Origin: Botrytis cinerea B05.10
Taxonomy: Eukaryota > Ascomycota > Leotiomycetes > Helotiales > Sclerotiniaceae
Assembly: GCF_000143535.2 (NCBI RefSeq)
Contig: NC_037319.1
Location: 1,054,001 to 1,118,000 of the forward strand
Direction of reading: 5' to 3'
Length of the DNA stretch: 64,000 nucleotides
Position numbers and translations under genes: made by a program. This document shows positions 11,281 to 23,652 of this stretch, in pieces. Below the pieces are notes generated by a model, which was given only the letters and a program-made list of their open reading frames with translations, had not been told where the DNA came from and made no database searches. Numbering within the stretch: the first letter of the stretch is position 1; every line of letters starts with the position of its first letter.

Positions 11281-14200
11281 CCTTGACCTTCACATTTGCA
11301 TTTGCATTTGCGACTAACGTGACTACCAGTTGCCAGTTGCTACCACGGATTATTATTATCCACGGCGACTCCACCAGCGATGCCCCCTTGGGGTTAGACC
11401 GCAAGGATGCGAACCTTGGATCCGTTTGGACGGAAGGAACACTGGCACAAATAGAGCCCCTTGCGGTTTAGCGGCAAACCTGTTGTGCACAGTACGGCAG
11501 CCTCTCGCCACGGGGAGAGCCAATCACACGCCGCGCCGTCTGGCTATCTGAAGCTACTTCCCCTTCGGGCCTGCGTCTGGCTGGGGCAACCGATTGGAAA
11601 TTCAACGATATCCAGGGGTAAATTGGATTTCGGATTCCATGTCCAGGTTGCTGTTCTCATGCTATCAGGCCGATTTCCTCGTATGCTCGTTTCCCTCATC
11701 TATCGGCTGCTGGGTGCTCACTCCTTGTGCAGGTCGCAGCGTGGAAGAGCAGATGTGCTCGTACGCGGCAATCATGTCACAGAAGTCAGATCAGTACGGC
11801 ATAAACATAGCAGAAGATGCCGATGGCGATGGAGACATCGGCCTCGACTGCTGTAGCCTCCATGGCACCTAGTAGAACTTTTCAGGAACAAGCTTTGGGA
11901 TCTCCCAGAGAAGGACGAATGGGTTGTCACGTGGGGGTGGCTCGACTGGGTACCGTCATGGCTCCAATCTCCAGTCTGCAATCTTCCATGGTCACAAAGC
12001 TGGCATTCGACATCGGACCAGTGGAGGAGCCTGCAATATCTTGAGATTCGATACTACAGTGGGCAGGGGCTTCTTGGGGAACTTCAAAGTCCGAAGGGGT
12101 GCTGGTCTGGCGTTCACGAAGAGGAATTCATTATATAGAATATTAAAGAATGGCCCGAACATGTCTACTCGCGTCGCCCTCGTTCGTTCAAACGCAAGAA
12201 AAATAAGGAAAACATCGTCATGGCCATATGAATTCTCAATATCGTCTACTTTGGTACATATCACTCACCACAACAGGTACACGATCATCGATCACCAGCA
12301 TCCATTTGTATTAGCACTTGCGCTTGCCCTTCCACTTGCGCCTCCCCTTCCTCTTCCCCTCCCCCTCCCCCTCCACTTGCTCTCACGCGAATACCTCATA
12401 CGCATCCATCCTACCATGCACACAGGAAGCGTCTCGCACAACGGTGAAATGAGCTCAGTGCCTCTTGATATCCAGCGTGCAGGCCGGACAAACAGGCACA
12501 GAGTGTAAGAATTAACTTTTCTTTCCCTTTCTCCATATCATTTCACAAGATTCACATCTAAGATGGTTCTGTTTCGCCCAGGAAAGTGGAACTCCCAAGC
12601 ACATGGATCCAAATTCATTTATTTTTAGAGTGTCTTGCTCGCTCCCTTGCAAATTGCAGAGGTAATCTTCTCTTCTATCGTGTTCTTTGTGCACAGTAGA
12701 CGCCTTCGATCATTGATCTGTATCCTCTGCCAAGCTCGTAATGATTGAGATGTGCCTGAAAGGATTTGTGTTCGAGCCAAACGGCGGTTCTGTTAGACGT
12801 TTGATCATTTTTGAGCGTTTACATTATGACATCTGCTGGTGCCAGAGCTTTGTGGAAGAAGGAATATACTCTTTCTCACCCCACGTTTCCGCCTTTCCAC
12901 GAGCCTCGTTTGATTAATCCCAGTCATCCCAGTCATCCAAATCAAAAAAAAAAAATAAAAAAGTTGAATTTAGCAATATTTTACACCAATCGGTTTGGAT
13001 ATCGTCAAGACCCCCAACTATCGTTTGGCTGTAGTGATCGTTGACATTCAAGACTGTTGAGGGAACACGGATGAACTTGCCGCCTCGCTGATGAAATGTT
13101 CTCATCTTATGAAATCTCGGGTTCACACTCTTTCTCTCTCTCTTGGTCAGCACAAGGTATCTATCTATCACGCACACCTAACTTATGCCATAAGAGGTGA
13201 GATGCAGATTCAGCCAGTCTGGTGGCGTCCAATTTTTACCGAAGTCTGGAGATGGAGAGACTCAAGACTCAGGAGTTGGGTGAAGATCTGTGAGTGGTCA
13301 ACGGCCACCGATCCACAAAGCATAATTATCATCATTTTGGCTTTCAATGCTTGAGTATGCTGCATGGAGTGGCATCTCTCAAAGCTTGGAAGGACGTTTG
13401 CTTTTGAAACGCTGCAACATCATCACCACACATCTCTCAACGCGTGTAAAGCATCGAATGAATATCCTACAGGCAGGCACCTTTCCCCTCCACCGATCGT
13501 ATGGGTCTCACCTAGTTGAACTTCCCAGTCGAGGCTTACACTACCTCAAACTATATTCACACCTTTGGTCCTGCATCTCGTGCTAGCGAGTGAGTGGTGA
13601 TATAACCTTCTCATTCTTGCGTACTGCTGTGGAGCTTTGAGTTGCGATGAACCAAGCATCCTGAGAGCATCACATGTATTTCACATGCCCATTCATACTT
13701 CTCCCGTCTGTTGTGTCGATCTCTTTTGTATACATAGACATACACATACACATACACAGCAACATGGGTTTTGGGTTTTGGATCTCGAAATTGAATGAAT
13801 TAGGAGACCGCGAATAGCGGTTGTTCAAATATTCGAGTTACTGGAGGGGGGGTACATACATACATACATACATACATGCCTACATACCTACCGGGACTTC
13901 CAGATAAATGAATTTCATAATCGACACCGACAGGCCGATCACACTTATGCTCGCTTTAACTTAAATGATTAAGATGCATAGAATGTCTCTAATGCATTGA
14001 CTCTGCCAGCATATCACGGACCAGCCTTAGTCAAAATAAGATACAACTCAACCCCTGTTTTACTTCGTACAGAGATACATTAACTGTCTAGGTGCATTTT
14101 CGATGGCGAGATTGAGATTCGAAGGGGGGAGGCAGGCCAGTACTGTTTTGATCAAGAATGCTCTGTAGAGTTGCAATATGAAGGGCCATCGAGACACATT

Positions 14201-14799
14201 TGATCGATTTGTTTGAACACTGTAACATTTTCCTTTTCACCGCTCATCCAACCTCTCCATGATCGAGATATCGTTGTGTGCTGAATGCGGAGGGAAAACG
14301 CATGCTGGATGGTGATTGGTAGCCTCATCGATTGTTTATGTCTAGATATGCAACTCCCAGCAAGGATACGCGAGGATGCTGTGGATGAATTCTCGTATGC
14401 TTGGTTTTCTTGATCGAGAAAAATGAGCTCGGGGTTCAACGAGTACGAGGCACACTAGGGTGGCATAGAGAGAGAACTTTGCACTTTCTCCGGGAGAGAG
14501 AGAGGGAGGGAGGGAGGGAGGGAGTGAGAGAGTGAGAGAGTGAGAGAGTGTGTGTTTGTGTGTTTGTGTGTGCTACCCAAGATCTTCACGACTTCAATCT
14601 CCAGACGATATGAGTAATCGAACAGTTTTCAATGCTGCGCTCTCATTGTCCCACACACCCATTCGTCCATTCATCCATCCACACATCCATCCATCCAAGT
14701 GAATTTTAAAAATAAAGACTGCCTGCCCGCCCAAAGCATACAATGTAGACAGCCAACACCCTGAATCTGTGCTGTGTCGCAATAATTACTCCGATAGCG

Positions 14800-14905
14800 T
14801 GGTTATGGTTGTGGTTATGGTCATGGTCATAGTCATAGTCACAGTCACAGTCACAGTCATAGTGATGGTCATGGTCATGATCAGGATCAGGATCAGGATC
14901 AGGAT
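14800..14905. repeat. Hexamer-based cryptic repeat field
   Basis: Successive 6-mers drift along the stretch: GGTTAT/GGTCAT, then AGTCAC, then GGTCAT again, then GATCAG. Period 6 is kept throughout, so both strands stay open and encode Val-Met/Thr-Val or Asp-His runs. The open frames over this region are by-products of the repeat. Confidence 0.75.
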
Positions 14906-15927
14906 TATCGAAAACTCTCTTTTTCACAGATTTCACGAATGGAAGACGGGGACGGCAGGAGGGAAGATGGTGGTAATGTATCCATGGGAGATGTGGAAGA
15001 TGTGGGAAATGTGGAAAAGGTGGAAAAGGTGGAAAAGGTGGAAAAATCGTATATAGGGGTTTCTGGAGCCGCAAAAAAAAACCTGATAGAAGATCTATCT
15101 CATCTATCTTCAAGGAATATCCATCCATGTCCACCAGATACCCATTGATATCCATTGATATCCATTCCAGCATTTAAAGCTCGCAGCTCACAGCTCACAG
15201 CTCACAGCTCACAGCTCTCATTTTCTCATCTTCTCATCCACAATTTCCAGACATGTATCTGCAAGGACAACCCATACATATTCGTCTTTTCCCTACATTT
15301 GCATCGTGCCCACTCACCTGAATCTCCAGTTCAAATTTAAAAAAGAAGCAAAGAAACATCTGAAACACATTCACGATGCCATCAATCAAGACGATCATAC
15401 CCGGATGCTGGCAATGAATGATACGATCATCCTTCCACGCATTCCGCACTTTTATCTCTCCAAATCCAAACATCATCTGGAGAGACCTCGGCAGTGTGGC
15501 AGACTTCCAATCATCATCACACATCCCATGGAACCCAGCACACCCTCATTCAAACCCTTCAGACCCTTCGAAAAAATGTTTCCGCACCAGAGACCCAGGA
15601 GACCCAAGGAGACCCAACAAATCAAGATGTCGATCCATAGATTCACATTCATTCACCTGCATGCTGAGGAGCGCAGGAACATGTAGGCTGAGGACACGTC
15701 ATGTTTGTCTATTACTGTGATCTCCTACACTTGCTGCACGATAATCATTGCAGGAACATCACCAGAATCCAGATACTGTCCGGGTTACTCAGCATGCACA
15801 CCAGGTACGGATGGATATCATTGGATTTCTCTCGTCAAGTTTCTGGGGGTTCGATGCAGACTGGATGGAATACTGGAATGCGGACTTTCCAAGAATTAAA
15901 CTATGTCACACTGTCATCATTTACCAT

Positions 15928-15985
15928 ATCTCTCTCTCTCTCTCTCTCTCCCTCTCTCTCTCTCCCTCTCTCTCTCTCCCCCCTC
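15928..15985. repeat. CT microsatellite
   Basis: An almost uninterrupted CT dinucleotide run of about 58 bp with a few CC interruptions. Three overlapping frames encode poly-Ser/Leu and are artefacts. Confidence 0.85.
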
Positions 15986-17641
15986 TTCAATCGGAACTAT
16001 TCTTGTATCATTAGTTAGTTCAACGCCGTCGGTCGGCCGGTCCAGTTCATTGGGTCGATACTTGGGTGCTGTTGGTGTGTCGATAGATTATGCAGGCCGG
16101 AATAGCCTCAACTTAGTGCGAGATCGCGAAAATTGACCTCTTAGATTGGGGGACGCAAAGGAAAGCAGAGGAAGGGAAATCAAAACAAACAAGCATCTAT
16201 CCCACCCACACACACCACCCCCATCCACACCTCACACGCTTATTGTACATGTAGCTACCAAGCTATACTCCGTACACATAATATGACGATCCTCTGAGCC
16301 CAATTGACCAATTAGAATAGGAAGAGGCTATCATAAACATTTTTCATTTTTTATATCCCCAGTCAAAAGCGCCCATTACCTCGTTGTCGCCTCGTATCTA
16401 GGAGCCGGTGGAGTATCTATCATACTCGATACGGTTGTTACCCCTCACACGTTCACAAGTTCACACAGAATGCTCGAGGTTCATCCCGTCTCTGGCTGGA
16501 TATACTTACATGATACCTTCTTATCTCGCCATAGTACGCATATCGGCAGACAGGCTTCCTGTTGTTTTTTGTGTCCAATATCTGAAAAGCTCAGCAAGGT
16601 ATTCATTCATTTATTCTTGCACAGCGAACGGACTCTTATCCCACTCTTTAGCCCTCCCAGGACCAAATGATACAAGTATCCAATATTGTGATCCCGCCTT
16701 TATATCAGTGTATTTCTACTTCAGTGTAGATAGCCGAAATCATCATGACCGCCAGCATAGCCGCAATACCCAATGCCCATCGTAGCTTCGATGATTGAAA
16801 TATAAACATCCAGGAGACAATTTCTCCAACGTTTGACGGGCATTCGATCATGATAAGCAAATGTATTGGCACGCCGCAAAATCTTACACCGGAAACGCAG
16901 ATGACAATCTTGAAAATGTTTACCCCAGATATGATTTCGATTTATCTGATGCAAACCCCCTTGTTCGCATCACTTGGTCAAGCCATCAAGGAGTCAAGGA
17001 CCCTGATGTGATGGCTGACATCCTGTGCGTCTGTTTACTGTCATGTCAATAATTAATATTGAGTGGATACACGCTATGACGATATTAACAATATATTGTT
17101 TGATAGTGAGAGTGATTTCCATTTGCGGATCCTAATTGAAAATCCAGAGATCAATCTATCTTCAATCTATCTTCAATCTATCCGTCTGTCGGGCCCAAGA
17201 CAGACAGGATAGCGAAATCTAATTCCAATTCACGGGAGCTTTCTCTCCACCCTGTCCGGAGTGTGAGCAGTACGTAGATAGCAGAGTGCAGTGTAAAGAA
17301 GAGCCGGTTACCCCATCAATCGAACCCTGGAATAGGGGCAAAGGGAGCATGCTCGGAATGCTGGCCGTTTAACGTTGGCACTGGACTCTTTTGGGTTTTG
17401 GGTGCAGACGATGGCATGTAAGGTGAGGGGCTCCGAACCTGTTCGCGCTTACATGCATTGCATATCTGAGACTTCAACAGAATGGAGTTATTGTAATTGC
17501 ATGAAATGCTTTCTCTATTCTTCTGCGGCACAGCAGTGAGTGAGCAGTTCAAACTTTGCAATATCTAACTTGTTTGGGGGGTGGTAATATGCTTCCCACG
17601 CTGTGATCTTGGTAGAATTAAGCTGGGCGAGGTTGCGTTTT

Positions 17642-17647
17642 CACGTG
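17642..17647. promoter_or_regulatory. CACGTG E-box upstream of SWC5
   Basis: A TCACGTGA palindrome lies about 165 bp upstream of the SWC5 start codon, a position suited to a proximal promoter element for a bHLH factor of the Cbf1 kind. The binding factor is an inference. Confidence 0.35.
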
Positions 17648-17810
17648 ACAGTTGATAGTCGTCACTACATGCACACCCCATACGTGCTAGACGAGTGAGC
17701 GCAAGGTTCGCTGGTTTCAACATGTGAATTCTCAGCCTTGCGAATCCTGTCGCGTCAACCTCGATGCAAACTTAACTGCACTACAATCTCACAGATAAAC
17801 CAGATTCAAT

Positions 17811-18924
17811 ATGCCACCAGAACTTATACCATCAGATGAAGAATACGCATCATCAGAAGATGAGGATTTCGCACCAGATACTGCTCCAGCACAAGAAGAA
17901 TCTTCAGAGTCAGAAGCTGAAGATGAGGATTCTACAGCTGTGACAAATAAAGCCAAGAAAAAGACTACGAAAAGAAAGAGAGGCAATGATGAGGAAGCGG
18001 AAGATGCGGGGTTTGAAAACTCGGGTGATGAAGCTATTATCGAGAAAGGCTTGAAGAAGCGGAAGAAGAAGAGCAGGAAGGGTGGGAAGGAAGAGGAAGA
18101 TGAGGGTGGTGAAGGAGGTCTAGTTAAGACGAGGAGTATGCGCGCTCAAGAGTATGATTATCAATCGTCATTTGCAAATCTTCTTACTGATGAGTATCTA
18201 TAGGAAAGTTGAGAAAAAACCTCTTGCAGATACAAAAGCTGCAACAGTAGATGTAGACGCCTTGTGGGCAACTATGATATCTGGAAACCCCATCCCATCC
18301 AGCAGCTCCGAACCTAAACCCTCCTCACAGGCCACAAACACATCTACAAGTCCAAAGACTGGGAGGAAGTCTCCAGAACTCCATCGAGGAACCAGGGAAC
18401 GCAACAATTTCAACGATGGACCTGATTCAATGGTTATGATCAAACGTACCTATAATTTCGCCGGGAAAGTCGTCACGGAACAAAAACTCGTCCCCAAAGA
18501 TTCCGCAGAAGCAAAACTCTTTCTCGCATCTCAAGAATCTGCTGCGAAGGAAGGAGAAGCTGGAAAAGAAACAGAGCTCTTCGTTAAACCCAAACGCGGT
18601 CTCAAGAAAGCTCGCCGCTCGATCTTTGAACCTGCGGTGGAAAGCCTCATGCCGCAGAGAACGGATCTGTATTTTGGACAAGCGGCAGTAGCGAGGAATT
18701 TGTCGAATAGTGTGGGTGCGACGGGTAAGGAGGCGAAGAAATTAAATACGGTAGAGAAGAGTGCGATGGATTGGGCTGGGTTTGTGGATAAAGAGGGTTA
18801 TAAGGATGAGTTGGATGCAGCTGGAAAGAAGAAGGGCGCATATGGAGAGAGACAAGCTTTCTTGGCGAGAGTGGAAGCTAAGAAGGTGGAAGATGAGAGG
18901 AGGGCAAGAGGATTACCTGTTTAA
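17811..18924 (+). CDS. SWC5: SWR1-complex protein Swc5 (BCNT/CFDP1 family)
   Basis: Two exons, 17811-18151 and 18204-18924 (52-bp intron splitting a Glu codon), give 353 residues. The first exon is acidic (many Asp/Glu/Ser) followed by a Lys/Arg-rich patch, the usual Swc5 N-terminus that contacts histones. The C-terminus holds the BCNT-C domain: NTVEKSAMDWAGFVDKEG, then DELD, then YGERQAFLARVE. Swc5 is a subunit of the SWR1 remodeller that exchanges H2A for H2A.Z in chromatin. The ATG at 17811 follows a CA-rich leader. Nothing is broken. Confidence 0.92.
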
Positions 18925-19628
18925 ACATGGATTTGTCTCTGACTACAACGCTGGTTTGGAGTTTGGGAATTGGGGCGTTGGGATATAACGATTGGATTTT
19001 AAGTGAATCCAAGGTCGGGCAGGTTTAATGCTTTGATCTTCATGAGATGCGTGGATCTGATCCATTGAATGTTGACCTATATATCTATCTCTCCTCTTCA
19101 CGGAAACTTTCTCGTTATTCCTTCAACACTATACACATATACATAAATTAGATACCCACGAATTGAATATACAAATACTCCGATATTGAAAAGGGAATGT
19201 TGATATATTGTGTATCTAGGAACAATGATTTTATTCTGTTGCTTTACTTTACTTTATAATGGCCAACTTATCTTTCTTGTCTTTTCTCTCTTGCTGCTGT
19301 ATGTAGTATTCTTTGTGTTTTTCTCCTTTATCTTTGTTGATTTCGTTTTGTATTGCTTCGTTTACTTCATTCTGTTTCATTTCGTTGTATTGTTTTTAGT
19401 GTGATGTAAGTTACAGATAGGATTTATCTATTTATTTATTTATTTATTCATCGTCCGGGTGGGTGGATGTGTGAGTGTGATTGTGAGTGGGTATGTGGAT
19501 GTATGAACTCTTGGATATGTGGATGTTTGGACGCTCTCTGATTATTGTAAGTTTGAAATTGAAGTCGAGGAGAAGGGGGAAGGGGAAAGGGAAGGGAACG
19601 CGAGTTTGGGTGCGGATGTATGAATGTT

Positions 19629-19691
<63 letters not shown>

Positions 19692-21402
19692 TATTCATAT
19701 CCTTTCATTTAATCTCTACATCTATATACATGTCCTCTCATTCGATCGTCACATTTATTTTATTTTATTTTATTTTATTTTATATCTCAAGAATGAGATG
19801 TATATAGAATGAGATATAACAGGATAGAAGAAAACAAGACAACCAGGACGAACAGTAGTATCTTTTAATTCAGTTCAGTTTCATTCAACTGAATATCCAT
19901 CTACCCATCAATCATATCTCCTTCCTAGGTAAATCAAAGATCCAGAAGAGATAGATTCCCCTCCGTCCCCCTCACACACCTACGCTCTCTCCCCGAAGCT
20001 GTGAAATATCAAAATTAAAATACCACAGAATAATGTACACATCACCTACTCTATCATTACCCACCGGCAGCCCAGTAAAAGACCAAACATCCAAATAGTC
20101 AGATATTTAGCTTCTAGCCTAAGGATCTTTCAAATAGGTATATTAGGATCAGCTTTTGAGTTTTTCATTTACATTTGCTGATTAATATAGGGAGGATGGA
20201 TGGATGGATGGATAGATGGATAGATAGACGTGTATGCTCGAACACGTACTCGTACATATGATTTGATTTGATTTGATTTCATTTCATCTTCCGCACAAGT
20301 TTTAAGTTTTAACCAGACCAATTGAGTAAGTAAGTGAACAGCTAAGCGAGTAGAAAGATGAGGGGAACCTTAGGTCGTAAAAGGGGAGGCAGAAACGAGG
20401 AAAGGAGAAAAGGGGGAAAGTCAATAAATAGTGTATATTATATATTGCTATTCATCTACCTATTTGTCTACCTGTCTAGTCAGATTAGCGAGTAGAGATG
20501 AAGACGTACATAAAATCAAAATAGAATCAAAAACAAATATCACAAAAAGCTAAACACAACCTTCACACGATTTCACTCGCACCTTCTTCAGCCCATTCAC
20601 TCACTCACGACCATTAGACGCCAGAAACTAGAATACACAAAAAGCATTAAACAAACATTAAACAAGAGATATGTACTCATACTCATACCTATACCCACCT
20701 CCATACCCACCTCCACCTACTCAAGAAGTAAAAATACAACATCCAATCCATCGATCAACTAATCTTAACCTCAGCCTTAACCGAGTAATAAGAAAGGAGA
20801 AGAAAAGAGAAAAAAAGGGGAGTAATTATCAACTCGGACTACCTAGATATAGATATGTAATAATATTTATTATACGTAGAGTATGAAGTATGAATTGTAA
20901 AATTTGAAATTACCCATCTACCTAGTAGCATGCATAGCAAACATAGCAAACATATCAGATATCAATATCTAACCTATCCTAGATAAATCAGAAATAGTAT
21001 AACATAAGAATACCGGTTCCAACACAAACCAGTCTAAAGGAAACTCTTAAAGAGTATATCCATTAAATCAAATCTTAAGAGATATATTCTCGCTGTTTGT
21101 AAGACTATGAATAATTCACCCATCCATCCATCCCTCCCTCTTATATTCACAGCCTAGCGTAACCTAACCTACTAATCCATTCATCCATCTGGGTATTTCG
21201 CATAAAAGTAGAGATGATAATATCTGATATGAAAAATGCCTATCCCGCCCACCCTGTCCTTAAAAAACACCACTCACCCCATGAGTCATTAATAATCCAT
21301 GCTATACTGTCCATCCATATACATTCATACCTTTAGTCATAACCCCAAATCCTATTTAGACCAAAATTTCCTATCTCTAAATACCCGGTACATACGTGAA
21401 CT
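18925..21402. other. Convergent AT-rich spacer with microsatellites
   Basis: About 2.5 kb between the 3' ends of SWC5 (+) and the acyltransferase (-). No coding region is supported; the frame at 19210-19404 is hydrophobic T-rich sequence without a domain. Repeats include TTTA copies (about 19428-19448), a long CT/GT run, TTTTA pentamers (about 19755-19783), GGAT (about 20193-20220) and TTTGA/TTTCA pentamers (about 20260-20285). Confidence 0.55.
19634..19693. repeat. Compound CT-GT microsatellite
   Basis: About 40 bp of CT followed directly by about 20 bp of GT. Such purine/pyrimidine and alternating runs can adopt H- or Z-DNA forms; that consequence is general knowledge and is not shown here. 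Confidence 0.9.
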
Positions 21403-22810
21403 TCATCTCCTGGAGATACCATAAAAGACTACATTCCAAACCTTGGCAAGTAAATTGGCGATAAATCCTGTGGTTGCCAAAACAGTAAAGATATCAAAAA
21501 CTTCCCACCAATGTTTTGGTCTAACTTCTGTTTCAATAAAGTCTTCCACGGTTCCTTTTTCTGAAGCCACGTTGGCGGGGAATCGACCAGTAGTCATATA
21601 TTGCTCCATCAAAGCATCCTTCTCATACCATCTCTCTCGTAACCATACTTCGAATTTTTCAGCATTATCCAGAGGTATATCAGCAATTTTGAATCGACGC
21701 CAGAAAAGATTTACAGATTTTGGTGGTCGCCCCTCAATATATGAAGAGGTCAAAGTAAAGTAATCCTGGCCGAACTTTCCTCTCCTAGAAATTATTAGAA
21801 TACATCGGTTATTGTAAAGAATTTATACTTACGGAACGCCTTCATAGGCCATTGTACAATCATATACATAATCCACAGTCTTTTTTAATTCATTCAAACA
21901 GAAAAATGAACCAGTACTTCTTGGAAGAAGAGTATGCTCCATATCCTTGACGCCTATTTTAGCCGCCCATTTTGCACTCGCCTCCCTCCGATTATCACTT
22001 GCATTTGTGCCCTCGGGGAACAATAGGAGCCACATAGGATCGAGTTCCGAAGCTCCCGGGCGTTTCTCTTGAAGTTGTTTGAATCGATGGGCCATTACTG
22101 GTCGGTCTTTTTCCATTTTCCTTGACATGAAAATAAAATTAAAGAACTGCATTCCCCATCCAATAATCGGAACCCATTTTAAAGAGTCTTTTGCAATAAT
22201 ATAAATATAACCATGTGTCTGAGGTTGATTGGTATAAGCCACCCACCAGAGGTAAAGCCAATCTGTGTATAGCTATCAAACATTTAGTACGATAAATTTG
22301 ACGCTCTCTAAGCTTGCACATACCTGATGATTCGCAATCATAATTAATCTTTCCGGGAAATCGCATTCTGCTCTTCCATCCGCGGTTTTTCGCAATTGCC
22401 CTGCTACTGAGGCATCGCCACTTATCCTAACCACTGTTGGACTCCACCATTGGGTCATTGTCGTGATTAGAAGTCCAAATGATTGTTTCGTCAGTGCCAT
22501 CCACGCATAATAAATATTTCGATTTATCCAATATAAAGGTACGCCGATAAGTTGCGTAGCTTGAATCCTTGTATGGGTTTAGTAAAGTATCTCGAATCTC
22601 ATCCAGCGTAACTTACGTAGAACAACAAGCCCAGAAATAAGTCGCAAAACTTAACAGTCTGCCAATTTGAGCGACCGATCCATGCTTGACCTCACCAGAC
22701 GGATGGCCTCCTTCTTCCAAAGCTTTTTCCTTCGTTCCTCCCCCAAAATCCGGTACAGGCGCCGGCATGGTTGTTGGCTTGTTCCTTTGCTTTAGGTTTT
22801 GGTCGGCCAT
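21403..22810 (-). CDS. Lysophospholipid acyltransferase (PlsC family, Cst26/LCLAT1-like)
   Basis: Four exons, 22810-22617, 22567-22324, 22272-21833 and 21784-21403, give 419 residues with matching phases. The catalytic H(X)4D box is NHQLYTDW, with H at about 145 and D at about 150, split exactly by intron 2. FPEGTN at about 231-236 is the acyl-acceptor/phosphate motif. Hydrophobic segments lie before the box and near the C-terminus (around VFDIFTVLATTGFIANLL). Family members transfer acyl chains to lysophosphatidic acid or lysophosphatidylinositol in ER membranes; Cst26/Psi1 of yeast sets stearate in PI. The exact acceptor cannot be told from sequence. It is divergent from the NAD kinase. Confidence 0.88.
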
Positions 22811-23652
22811 GATTATTTGATGAATGAAAACACCCGATTTTTCTTTTGAATATGTTGACAGAGACGAAAGGCAAGGTCTAAGGATTAAATATGCACAGTG
22901 AGGCTCTCTTCAGAAAGGATTAGACTAGGCAGATTTGTCGTGTGCTCGGGAAGGCGGGAAGGCTATTTCGTACTACTGGCAGCTATGGTAGTTTGCTTTG
23001 GTGGGGTGGATTAGGTACTCTGCAGGCAATTGTTGGAACTTGCGGGAAGCTTGAAAGGCAAAAGAACGGAAGAAAGGGAAGAAAAAGTATATACGAAGAT
23101 GTATTTGGAGTGAATATTGGGAAATCTCATTCAAGCCCCTTCATGTTGGAGTATTTTTGATTGTGTGCGAGAAATGGTATATTTTGGCGGTTGTCGAGCA
23201 GTGAGGTGCGGGATCAGTAGATGTGCCTAGTGAAGCAAGCAAATAGCATGTGAGTGAAGTGTGATGCGAGTGAAGGTTCAAGTGAAGTAAGCTATGGTAA
23301 ATAAAAACTAGAGCCTTGCCCAAGCCTTGCCCAAGCCTTGCTAGATCGAGCCTTGCTCGATCCTTGGACGTAACCGGACATGGTGGAATCGTATGCACAG
23401 ACCATTCCTTGGTTTTTTGGAGTGCTGAGGTTTGTTTGGATAAGAAAGGCGTCGGTAACCTATGGACAAGGCAGGGAAGTTCTCTGGCCTTTCTTCGAAT
23501 CACCGTCGTGAGAATTGTCATCAAAGTCAATAAGAACCAAAACAATATGGCCGTCTTCTTCCAATGAGAGGGGAGAGATAGACAGCTATCTGCTCACGCA
23601 TGAAACTCGATTGCAATCAATCATTGTGCTCTTGCCATTTCAAAAAGTCAGC
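22811..23652. promoter_or_regulatory. Divergent promoter, acyltransferase / NAD kinase
   Basis: 842 bp separate the two start codons. The notable structure is at about 23311-23365: three tandem copies of AAGCCTTGCCC-like sequence run into a perfect inverted repeat GATCGAGC...GCTCGATC. No gene is supported in the spacer. Confidence 0.5.

Larger units (their letters stand above)
11281..17810. other. Very long gene-free spacer with simple repeats
   Basis: About 6.5 kb (7.6 kb with the preceding stretch) between the divergent BNI4 and SWC5 genes. I find no domain, no long frame and no transposon ends. The part at about 11330-11870 is more GC-rich and non-repetitive than the rest. The remainder is AT-rich with many microsatellites and cryptic repeats: TACA copies at about 13856-13877, GA/GGGA at 14491-14550, a hexamer field at 14800-14905, GTGGAAAAG copies at about 15010-15045, CACAGCT copies at 15185-15215, and CT at 15928-15985. 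A CACGTG is at 11928-11933. A short hairpin, GTCTGTC...GACAGAC around a GGGCCC loop, lies at 17184-17205. Non-coding RNA cannot be excluded. Confidence 0.5.

Noticed and set aside
14706..15173. 155-codon frame with Asp-His and Phe-Pro repeats
   Set aside because: Period-6 and period-9 simple repeats keep all frames open; it is not protein-like.
17300..17345. B-box-like GGGTTCGATT
   Set aside because: The surrounding sequence does not fold into a cloverleaf.
19444..19708. Frames rich in Arg-Glu or Thr-His
   Set aside because: Translation of the CT/GT microsatellite.
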